Positions 37,185 to 47,199 of a DNA stretch of 64,000 nt are shown here, one piece after another. Position 1 is the first letter of the stretch. Each line of letters starts with the position of its first letter. The stretch spans positions 1 through 64,000 of the forward strand of contig CAXKVV010000045.1 in assembly GCA_964058805.1 (NCBI GenBank), written 5' to 3'. The position numbers were made by a program, and so were the translations under genes. The notes under the pieces were generated by a model that ran no database searches, had not been told where the DNA came from, and worked only from the letters and a program-made list of their open reading frames with translations. The DNA is from Schoenoplectus triqueter. Taxonomy: Eukaryota > Streptophyta > Magnoliopsida > Poales > Cyperaceae.

Positions 37185-38090
37185 ATGGTGCGACGTAGTG
37201 CTCGTGTCAATCCTCCTGAAGGCAACCAGCAAGCCGATCGAGATATTGAGTTGAACGAGTTGAGACAGCATGTGCAACAACTCCAAGAGCGTCTAGCGCG
37301 CGTGGAGGCCGCTGGGAACAACCACGATGATTCCTATCGTGGCTTAGATGGCGAAACTTATGGTGACGATGATGCGGAGTTCAACCCCTTCCACGACAAC
37401 CACACCTTGGTGTCCAGTGATGAAGAGGCTCTCCATCAAAATCACACCCGAAGGAACCAGCAATTTCGACGGGCTTTTGATCTAAAAGCGGATATTCCTG
37501 TGTACGAGGGGCGCATATAACCCGATGAGTTCATAGATTGGCTCAATACGGTTGAACGTGTCTTTGAATACCAAGATGTCCCTGAGGAAGAAAAGGTGAA
37601 GATTGTTGCCATCAAATTAAAGAAGCATGCATCTATTTGGTGGGAGCAGTTGAAAATGAAGCGAGCCCGTGAGGGTAAGCAAAAAATCAGAACATGGGAA
37701 AAGATGGTGAAAGAGTTACGAAAGAAGTTTCTGCCGGAAGGGTACTTACAAGAGGCTTTTTTTCAACTTCATGGTTTTGTTCAAGGTGATAAAACTGTGG
37801 CAGATTACACTGAAGAACTTGATCACCTCATGTTGAAATGTGGCGTTGTTGAGCCCGAAGAACAAACCATTGCACGATATCTTCGTGGCCTTCGCAAGGA
37901 GATTCATGATGTGGTAACTTTACAGCCCTTTATCTCTTATCATGATGTGTTTAAACTTGCCACAAAAGTTGAAAAACAACTCAAGGAGAAAGAAGTCAGA
38001 AAAACAGCGAGCTTTGGTGGTAGCCGAGTTCTCAATCGAGGCCATCCAACAAGTCATGGGAGTTTAAACTTGCCACATCATCTTGGCTGA
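37185..38090 (+). pseudogene. gag: Gag polyprotein fragment, left arm, nonsense-interrupted
   Basis: The frame starts at ATG 12 bp after the primer binding site. Visible in order: a charged N-terminus, a short coiled-coil-like stretch (LRQHVQQLQERLARVEAA, about residues 26-43), an acidic linker, then a retrotransposon Gag capsid-like domain. The latter has EFLDWLNTVERVFEY, KLKKHASIWWEQL, KIRTWEKMVKELRKKF, VADYTEELDHLMLKCGV and ARYLRGLRKEIHDVV. A TAA at 37518-37520 replaces the CAA present in the right copy, ending the product at 111 residues. The same frame continues from 37521 to 38090. No CCHC zinc knuckle is reached, because the gene is cut near 38061 and runs into rearranged sequence. In an intact element Gag would form the particle that packages the RNA. 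This copy is dead. Confidence 0.85.
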
Positions 38091-38298
38091 TTGCGTACTG
38101 CTCCCATGACTTGTTGGATGGCCTCGATTGAGAACTCGGCTACCACCAAAGCTCGCTGTTTTTCTGACTTCTTTCTCCTTGAGTTGTTTTTCAACTTTTG
38201 TGGCAAGTTTAAACACATCATCTTGGCTGATTGCGTACTGCTCCCGGGACCGGCAAAGCATTAAACTTGCCACATCATCTTGGCTGATTGCGTACTGC
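38062..38298. other. Scrambled centre of the fold-back element
   Basis: The 237-bp centre is made of extra antisense pieces of gag. The segment 38099-38212 repeats the 3' part of the gag fragment (TCCCATGACTTG to GGCAAGTTTAAACAC), also present at 38299-38412. The string TCTTGGCTGATTGCGTACTG occurs at 38081, 38221 and 38278, so a 197-bp tandem repeat is nested with a shorter third piece. Joins fall at short shared strings such as TTTAAAC and CACATCAT. Chimeric open frames on both strands are artefacts of this. Confidence 0.75.
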
Positions 38299-39173
38299 TC
38301 CCATGACTTGTTGGATGGCCTCGATTGAGAACTCGGCTACCACCAAAGCTCGCTGTTTTTCTGACTTCTTTCTCCTTGAGTTGTTTTTCAACTTTTGTGG
38401 CAAGTTTAAACACATCATGATAAGAGATAAAGGGCTGTAAAGTTACCACATCATGAATCTCCTTGCGAAGGCCACGAAGATATCGTGTAATGGTTTGTTC
38501 TTCGGGCTCAACAACGCCACATTTCAACATGAGGTGATCAAATTCTTCAGTATAATCTGCCACAGTTTTATCACCTTGAACGAACCCATGAAGTTGAAAA
38601 AAGGCCTCTTGTAAGTACCCTTCCGACAGAAACTTCTTTCGTAACTCTTTCACCATCTTTTCCCATGTTCTGATTTTTTGCTTACCCTCACGGGCTCGCT
38701 TCATTTTCAACTGCTCCCACCAAATAGATGCATGCTTCTTTAATTTGATGGCAACAATCTTCACCTTTTCTTCCTCAGGGACATCTTGGTATTCAAAGAC
38801 ACGTTCAACCGTATTGAGCCAATCTAAGAACTCATCGGGTTGTATGCGCCCCTCGTACACAGGAATATCCGCTTTTAGATCAAAAGCCCGTCGAAATTGC
38901 TGGTTCCTTCGGGTGTGATTTTGATGGAGAGCCTCTTCATCACTGGACACCAAGGTGTGGTTGTCGTGGAAGGGGTTGAACTCCGCATCATCGTCACCAT
39001 AAGTTTCGCCATCTAAGCCACGATAGGAATCATCGTGGTTGTTCTCAGCGGCCTCCACGCGCTAGACGCTCTTGGAGTTGTTGCACATGCTGCCTCAACT
39101 CGTTCAACTCAATATCTCGATCGGCTTGCTGGTTGCCTTCAGGAGGATTGACACGAGCACTACGTCGCACCAT
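38261..39173 (-). pseudogene. gag: Gag polyprotein fragment, right arm, frameshifted
   Basis: A second copy of the same gag fragment on the minus strand. Its ATG is at 39173, at the same distance (688 bp) from the LTR end as in the left arm. Loss of one CG within GTCTAGCGCGCG near 39060 shifts the frame after about 40 codons and leads to a TGA soon after. The downstream 265-codon frame (39058-38261) is the rest of gag read from an internal GTG. It has CAA where the left copy has the TAA stop, so the two copies were disabled independently. Other differences include EEFDHL here against EELDHL on the left. The C-terminal residues after GHPTSHG come from the rearranged centre, not from native gag. 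Confidence 0.85.
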
Positions 39174-39185
39174 CCTTCGCCTGCT

Positions 39186-39197
39186 GCTCTGATACCA
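39186..39197 (-). promoter_or_regulatory. Primer binding site of right arm
   Basis: GCTCTGATACCA is the reverse complement of the left-arm site. It is unchanged and two bases from the LTR end (TGATAGCG at 39200). Confidence 0.88.
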
Positions 39198-39199
39198 AC

Positions 39200-39861
39200 T
39201 GATAGCGTTCGAGCTATGAATCATCCAAGGACACGCACACGTTCAACTATAAAATCACAACTGGAGGATACTCTCAACTCACAGCAGGATAAAAGAGGAG
39301 ATAAACTCAACTCAAGATAAACTTTTTCATAATAATTCAACAAGTGAGTTTACATTCAGAAATTAAGCTTTATATAGCCATACAACTCAACTCTAGAAAC
39401 TTCCTACTAATTAATAACTCCTTAACTATTTTTGCAAATATCAAAACACAATAAAAATAACATTAACTACTACTGTTAATTCCAAAACATAATTAAAACA
39501 TAGAAAGACTCAAAGACAAGTTCCAAGAAACTAAATGCTGGCTGGCTCCTCAGTAACCACGCTCACTTGACACGAGGTTTTGACCAAGCAGACTCTGGAA
39601 TCTGGAGAAACTTAAAACACAAAAAAGATAGTGCATTTCATCATCTGATCACAGAAATTTGAATCACCCAAATCCGAGTTATTATGAGAGAGTTATGCCC
39701 AAAATACTGGCCCAGTATGAATCTGTCCAGAAAGCTGCTGTTTCGTAAATTAATTGTAAATATGACTTGGGCCTGGTTCTTCAAACTGAGAACTGGTCCA
39801 GAACTTACTTCCTTGATCATGATTGTTCACCTGTAGACCTACCATGACTTGATCGCCATCA
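39200..39861 (-). repeat. Right LTR, 662 bp, inverted
   Basis: Exactly the same length as the left LTR and reversed, ending GATCGCCATCA against satellite CCGCCGAAAAC. It carries many point differences from the left LTR, clustered in the part around 39600-39700. LTRs are identical when an element inserts, so the divergence implies either considerable age or derivation from two different insertions. Confidence 0.88.
39369..39376 (-). promoter_or_regulatory. TATA box of right LTR
   Basis: TTTATATA on the plus strand, that is TATATAAA on the minus strand, 485 bp from the outer end as in the left LTR. Transcription from the two LTRs would converge on the centre and give self-complementary RNA. 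Confidence 0.6.
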
Positions 39862-40064
39862 CCGCCGAAAACGAGTCGGGGCGCGCAAATCATGAAAACG
39901 GGACACGACGCCCTCAGTACCGCCGAAATTGAGTCGGGGCGCGCAAAACATGAAAACGGGACCCGACGTCCTCAGTATCGCCGAAAACGAGTCTGAGCGC
40001 GCAAAACATGAAAATAGGACCCGACGCCCTCAGTACCGCCGAAAACGAGTCCGGGCGCGCAAAA

Positions 40065-40876
40065 CATGAAAACGGGACCGGACGCCCACGGTACCGCCGA
40101 AAACGAGTCCGGGCGTGCAAAGCATGAAAACCATACCCGACGCCCTCGGTATCGTCGAAAACGAGTCCGGGCACGCATAACATGAAAACGGGACGCGACG
40201 CACGCGGAACCGCCGATAACGAGTCCGGGCGCACAAAACATGAAAACGGGACCCGACGCCCTCGGTCCCGCCGAAAACGAGTTGGGGCACGCAAAACATA
40301 AAAACTGGACCCGACGCCCTGGGTACGGCCGAAAACCAGTCCTGGCGCGCAAAACATAAAAACGGGAGCCGACTCCCTCAGTACCGCCGAAAATGATTCC
40401 GGGCGGGCAAAACATGAAAACAGGACCCGACGCCCTCGATACCGTCGAAAATGAGTCCGGGCGCGCAAAACATGCAAACGGGACCCGACGCCCACGGTAC
40501 CGCCGAAAACGAGTCCGGGCGTGCAAAGCATGAAAACCATACCCGACGCCCTCGGTACCGTCGAAAACGAGTCCGGGCACGCATAACATGAAAACGGGAC
40601 GCGACGCACGCGGAACCGCCGATAACGAGTCCGGGCGCACAAAACATGAAAACGGGACCCGACGCCCTCGGTCCCGCCGAAAACGAGTTGGGGCACGCAA
40701 AACATAAAAACTGGACCCGACGCCCTGGGTACGGCCGAAAACCAGTCCTGGCGCGCAAAACATGAAAACGGGAGCCGACTCCCTCAGTACCGCCGAAAAT
40801 GATTCCGGGCGGGCAAAACATGAAAACAGGACCCGACGCCCTCGATACCGTCGAAAATGAGTCCGGGCGCGCAAAA
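40065..40876 (+). repeat. 406-bp tandem duplication (7 monomers) in the satellite
   Basis: The ordered variants GACGCCCACGG, GTGCAAAGCATGAAAACCAT, GCACGCATAACATG, GACGCACGCGGAACC and GAGTTGGGGCACGC occur from 40081 and again from 40487. The offset is 406 = 7 x 58. Only a handful of bases differ between copies, so the event is recent. Related single copies exist near 43270 and 46110. Confidence 0.8.
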
Positions 40877-41699
40877 CATGAAAACGGGACCCAACGCCCT
40901 CGGTAAAGCCGAAAACGAGTCGGGGCGCGCAAGACATGTAAACGGGACCCGACGCCCTCGGTACCGTCAAAAACGAGTCCAGGCGCGCCACAAATGAAAG
41001 CACGACCCGACGCCCTCGGTACCGCCGAAAACGAGTCCGGGGGCGCGAAACATGAAACCGGGACCCGACGCCCTCAGTACCGCCGAAAACCAGTCCGGGA
41101 GCACAAAACATGAAAACGGGTCGCGACGCACTCAGTACCACCGAAAACGAGTCCGGGCGCGCAAAACATGAAAATGGGACGCGACGCACTCGGTACCGCC
41201 GATAACGTGTCCGGGCGCGCAAAACATGAAAACGGGACCCGACGCCCTCGGTAAAACCGAAAACGAGTCGGGGCGCGCAAGGCAAGAAAACGGGACCCGA
41301 CGCCCTCTGTACCGTCGGAAACGAGTCCGGGTGCGCAACAAATGAAAGCGGGACCCGACGCCCTCGGTACCGACCAAAACGAGTCCGGGGGCGCGAAACA
41401 TGAAACCGGGACCCGACGCCCGAGGTACCGCCAAAAACGAGTCCGGGAGCGCCGAACATGAAAACGCGTCGGGACGCACTCGGTACCGCCGGAAACGAGT
41501 CCTGGCGCGCAAAACATGAAAACGGGAGTCGACTCCCTCAATACCGCTGAAAACGAGTTTGGGCGCGCAAAACATGAAAACGGGACCAGACTCCCTCAGT
41601 ACCGCCGAAAACGAGTCCTAGCGCGCAAAACATGAAAACGGGAGCCGACTCCCTCCGTATCGTCGAAAACGATTCCGGGCGCGCAAAGCATGAAAACGG

Positions 41700-44600
41700 G
41701 ACCGGACGCCCTCGGTACCGCCGAAAACGAGTCCGGGAGCGCAAAACACGAAAACGGGACACGACGCCCTCAGTACCGCCGAAAACGATTCCGGGCGCGC
41801 AAAGCATGAAAACAGGACCGGACGCCCTCGGTACCGCCGAAAATGAGTCCGGGCGCGCAAAACATGAAAACGGGAAACGACTCGCTCGGTACCGCAGAAA
41901 ACGAGTTCGGGCGGGCATACCATGAAAACGGGACCTGACGCCCTCGGTACCGCCGAAAACGAGTCCGGGCGGGCAAAACATGAAAACGAGACACGACACC
42001 CTCGGTACCGTCGAAAATGAGTCTGGGCGCGCAAAACATGTAAATGGGACGCGACACACTCGGTACCACTGATAACGAGTCCGGGCGCGCAAAACATTTA
42101 AACTGGACCCGACACCCTCGGTACAGCCGAAAACGAGTCCGGGCGCGCAAAGCATGAAAACGGGACCCGAAGCCCTCGGTACCGCCGAAAACGAGGCCGG
42201 GAGCGCAAAACATGAAAACGGGACCCGACGCCCTCGCTACCGCAAAAAACGAGTCTGGGAGCGCAAAGCATGAAAACCAGAGCCGACGCCCTCGGGACCG
42301 ACGAAAACGAGTAGGGGCGCGCAAAACATGAAAATTAGACCCGACGCCCTCGGTACCGTCGAAAATGAGTCCGAGCGCGCAAAACAAGAAAACGGGACCC
42401 GACGCCCTCGGTACCGCCGAAAACAAGTCCGGGCGCGCAAAACAAGAAAACGGGACCCGACGCCCTCCGTACCGTCGAAAATGAGTCCGGGCGCGCAAAA
42501 CATGAAAACGAGACCCGATGCCCTCGATACCGCCGAAAACGAGTCCGGGCGCGCAAATCATGAAAACGGGACGTGACGCACTCGGTACCGTCGATAACGA
42601 GTCCGGGCGCGCAAAACATGAAAAAAGGACCCGACACCCTCAGTAAAGCCGAAAACGAGTCGGGGCGCGCAAGACATGAAAACGGGTCCCGACGACCTCG
42701 GTACCGTCGAAAACGAGTCCGGGCGCGCAAAACATGAAAGCGGGACCCGACGCCCTCGGTACTGCCGAAAACGAGTCCAGGGGCGCGAAACATGAAACCG
42801 GGACCCAACGCACTCGTTACCGCCGAAAACGAGTCATGGCGCGCAAAACATGAAACTGGACCCGACTCCCTCAGTACCGCCGAAAATGATTCCGGGAGCG
42901 CAATACATGAAAACGGGACCCGACGCCCTCGGGACAGCCGATAATGAGTCCGGGCGCGCAAAACATGAATACGGGACCCGACGCCCTCGGGACCGCCGAT
43001 AACGAGTCCGGGCGCGCAAAACATGAATACGGGACACGACGCCCTCGGTACCGCCGAAAACGAGTCGGGGCGCGCAAATCATGAAAACGGGACACGACGC
43101 CCTCAGCACCGCCGAAATTGAGTCGGGCCGCGCAAAACATGAAAACGGGACCCGACGTCCTCAGTATCGCCGAAAACGAGTCTGAGCGCGCAAAACATGA
43201 AAATAGGAACCGACGCCCTTAGTACCGCCGAAAACGAGTCCGGGCGCGCAAAACAAGAAAACGGGACCCGACGCCCACGGTACCGCCGAAAACGAGTCCG
43301 GGCGTGCAAAACATGAAAACCATACCCGACGCCCTCGGTACCGTCGAAAACGAGTCCGGGCACACATAACATGAAAACGGGACCCGACGCACGCGGAACC
43401 GCCGATAACGAGTCCGGGCGCGCAAAACACGAAAACGGGACCCGACGCCCTCGGTCCCGCCGAAAACGAGTCGGGGCACGCAAAACATAAAAACGGGACC
43501 CGACGCCCTAGGTACGGCCGAAAACCTGTCCTGGCGCGCAAAACATGAAAACGGGAGCCGACTCCCTCAGTACCGCCGAAAATGATTCCGGGCGCGCAAA
43601 ACATGAAAACAGGACCCGACGCCCTCGATACCGTCGAAAATGAGTCCGGGCGCGCAAAACAAGAAAACGGGACCCAACGCCCTCCGTAAAGCCGAAAACA
43701 AGTCGGGGCGCGCAAGACATGTAAACGGGACCCGACGCCCTCGGTACCGTCGAAAACGAGTCCGGGCGCGCAACAAATGAAAGCGGGACCCGACGCCCTC
43801 GGTACCGCCGAAAACGAGTCCGGGGGCGCGAAACATGAAACCGGGACACGACGCCCTCAGTACCGCCGAAAACGAGTCCGGGGGCACAAAACATGAAAAC
43901 GGGTCGCGACGCACTCGGTACCACCGAAAACGAGTCCGGGCGCGCAACAAATGAAAGCGGGACCCGACGCCCTCGGTACCGCCGAAAACGAGTCCGGGGG
44001 CGCGAAACATGAAACCGGGACCCGACGCCCTCAGTACCGCCGAAAACGAGTCCGGGAGCACAAAACATGAAAACGGGTCGTGACGCACTCGGTACCACCG
44101 AAAACGAGTCCGGGCGCGCAAAACATGAAAATGGGACGCGACGCACTCGGTACCGCCGAAAACGAGTCCTAGCGCGCAAAACATGAAAACGGGAGTCGAC
44201 TCCCTCAATACCGCCGAAAACGAGTTTGGGCGCGCAAAACATGAAAACGGGACCCGACTCCCTCAGAATCGCCGAAAACGAGTCCTAGCGCGCAAAACAT
44301 GAAAACGGGAGCCGACTCCCTCCGTATCGTCGAAAACGATTCCGGGCGCGCAAAGCATGAAAACGGGACCGGACGACCTCGGTACCGCCGAAAACGAGTC
44401 CAGGCGCGCAAAACATGAAAACGGGAGCCGACTCCCTCCGTACCGCCGAAAACGATTCCGGGGCGCAAAGCATGAAAATGGGACCGGACGCCCTCGGTAC
44501 CGCCGAAAATGAATCCGGGCGCGCAAAACATGAAAACGGGACCCGACGCCCTCGGTACCGCCGAAAATGAGTTCGGGAGCGCAAAACACGAAAACGGGAC

Positions 44601-46770
44601 ACGACGCCCTCAGTACCGCCGAAAACGATTCCGGGCGCGCAAAGCATGAAAACAGGACCGGACGCCCTCGGTACCGCCGAAAACGAGTCCGGGCGCGCAA
44701 AACTTGAAAACGGGAAACGACTCGCTCGGTACCGCAGAAAATGAGTTCGGGCGGGCATAACATGAAAACGGGACCTGACGCCCTCGGTACCGCCGAAAAC
44801 GAGTCCGGGCGCGCAAAACATGAAAACGAGACACGACACCCTCGGTACCGTCGAAAATGAGTCTGGGCGCGCAAAACATGTAAATGGGACGCGACACACT
44901 CGGTATCACTGATAACGAGTCCGGGCGCGCAAAACATTTAAACGGGACCCGACACCCTCGGTACAGCCGAAAACGAGTCCGGGCGCGCAAAGCATGAAAA
45001 CGGGACCCGAAGCCCTCGGTACCGCCGAAAACGAGTCCGGGAGCGCAAAACATGAAAACGGGACCCGACGCCCTCGCTACCGCAAAAAACGAGTCTGGGA
45101 GCGCAAAGCATGAAAACCAGAGCCGACGCCCTCGGGACCGACGAAAACGAGTAGGGGCGCGCAAAACATGAAAATTAGACCCGACGCCCTCGGTACCGTC
45201 GAAAATGAGTCCGAGCGCGCAAAACAAGAAAACGCGACCCGACGCCCTCGGTACCGCCGAAAACAAGTCCGGGCGCGCAAAACAAGAAAACGGGACCCGA
45301 CGCCCTCCGTACCGTCGAAAATGAGTCCGGGCGCGCAAAACATGAAAACGAGACCCGATGCCCTCGATACCGCCGAAAACGAGTCCGGGCGCGCAAATCA
45401 TGAAAACGGGACGTGACGCACTCGGTACCGTCGATAACGAGTCCGGGCGCGCAAAACATGAAAAAAGGACCCGACACCCTCAGTAAAGCCGAAAACGAGT
45501 CGGGGCGCGCAAGACATGAAAACGGGTCCCGACGACCTCGGTACCGTCGAAAACGAGTCCGGGCGCGCAAAACATGAAAGCGGGACCCGACGCCCGCGGT
45601 ACTGCCGAAAATGAGTCCGGGGGCGCGAAACATGAAACCGGGACCCAACGCACTCGTAAACGCCGAAAACGAGTCATGGCGCGCAAAACATGAAAACTGG
45701 ACCCGACTCCCTCAGTACCGCCGAAAATGATTCCGGGAGCGCAATACATGAAAACGGGACCCGACGCCCTCGGGACAGCCGATAACGAGTCCGGGCGCGC
45801 AAAACATTAATACGGGACCCGACGCCCTCGGGACCGCCGATAACGAGTTCGGGCGCGCAAAACATGAATACGGGACACGACGCCCTCGGTACCGCCGAAA
45901 ACGAGTCGGGGCGCGCAAATCATGAAAACGGGACACGACGCCCTCAGAACCGCCGAAATTGAGTCGGGGCGCGCAAAACATGAAAACGGGACCCGACGTC
46001 CTCAGTATCGCCGAAAACGAGTCTGAGCGCGCAAAACATGAAAATAGGAACCGACGCCCTTAGTACCACCGAAAACGAGTCCGGGCGCGCAAAACAAGAA
46101 AACGGGACCCGATGCCCACGGTACCGCCGAAAACGAGTCCGGGCGTGCAAAACATGAAAACCATACCCGACGCCCTCGGTACCGTCAAAAATGAGTCCGG
46201 GCGCACATAACATGAAAACGGGACCCGACGCACGCGGAACCGCCGATAACGAGTCCGGGCGCGCAAAACACGAAAACGGGACCCGACGCCCTCGGTCCCG
46301 CCGAAAACGAGTCGGGGCACGCAAAACATAAAATCGGGACCCGACGCCCTGGGTACGGCCGAAAACCTCTCCTGGCGCGCAAAACATGAAAACGGGAGCC
46401 GACTCCCTCAGTACCGCCGAAAATGATTCCGGGCGCGTAAAACATGAAAACAGGACCCGACGCCCTCGATACCGTCGAAAATGAGTCCGGGCGCGCAAAA
46501 CATGAAAACGGGACCCAACGCCCTCGGTAAAGCCGAAAACAAGTCGGGGCGCGCAAGACATGTAAACGGGACCCGACGCCCTCGGTACCGTTGAAAACGA
46601 GTCCGGGCGCGCAACAAATGAAAGCGGGACCCGACGCCCTCGGTACCGTCGAAAACGAGTCTGGGGGCGCGTAACATGAAACCGGGACCCGACGCCCTTG
46701 GTACCGCTGAAAACGAGTCCGGGAGCACAAAACATGAAAACGGGTCGCGACACACTCGGTACCGCCGAAA
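41700..46770 (+). repeat. Tandem segmental duplication with 2841-bp offset
   Basis: The stretch about 41700-43930 recurs at about 44540-46770 with the same order of rare variants, for example GAAAATTAGACCC (42330 and 45170), CATGAAAAAAGGACCCGACACC (42620 and 45460) and CTCAGCACC or CTCAGAACC with GAAATTGAG (43114 and 45955). The offset is 2840-2841 bp, about 49 monomers. Just left of the second copy the offset is 2669 bp, so three monomers were gained there (about 44370-44540). The element-proximal stretch 40378-40932 matches 43161-43715, a third partial copy. Confidence 0.75.
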
Positions 46771-47199
46771 AAGAGTCCGGGCGCGCAAAACATGAAAATG
46801 GGACTCGACGCACTCGGTACCGCCGATAACGAGTCCGGGCGCGCAAAACATGAAAACAGGACCCGACGCCCTCGGTAAAGCCAAAAACGAGTCGGAGCGC
46901 GTAAGACATGAAAACGGGACCCGACGCCCTCTGTACCGTCGGAAACGAGTCCGGGTGCGCAACAAATGAAAGCGGGACCCGACGCCCTCGGTACCGACGA
47001 AAACGAGTCTGGGGGCACGAAACATGAAATCGGGACCCGACGCCCGAGGTACCGCCGAAAACGAGTCCGGAAGCGCCGAACATGAAAACGCGTCGGGACG
47101 CACTCGGTACCGCCGAAAACGAGTCCTGGCGCGCAAAATAAGAAAACGGGAGTCGACTCCCTCAGTACCGCCGAAAACGAGTTTGGGCGCGCAAAACAT

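Larger units (their letters stand above)
36497..39861. mobile_element. Fold-back remnant of a Ty3/gypsy-type LTR retrotransposon
   Basis: This 3365-bp insertion in the 58-bp satellite is built as a giant inverted repeat. The left arm (36497-38061) runs LTR, primer binding site, gag on the plus strand. The right arm (38299-39861) is the same sequence reversed, 2 bp shorter. A 237-bp scrambled centre separates them. Both outer ends are the TGATGGCG end of an LTR. There is no pol, no integrase, no polypurine tract and no second LTR in direct orientation, so it cannot be an ordinary integrated element. The arms differ at well over a dozen positions, which argues against a sequencing chimera. Satellite on either side lacks a target-site duplication: CTCGG on the left and CCGCC on the right are the consensus minus TA. 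The family is inferred from gag and the primer site; the lineage within Ty3/gypsy (chromovirus-like) is uncertain because pol is absent. Confidence 0.85.

Noticed and set aside
36497..39861. Complete LTR retrotransposon with two direct LTRs
   Set aside because: The two LTRs are inverted with both outer ends of the same type, pol and polypurine tract are absent, and no target-site duplication is seen.
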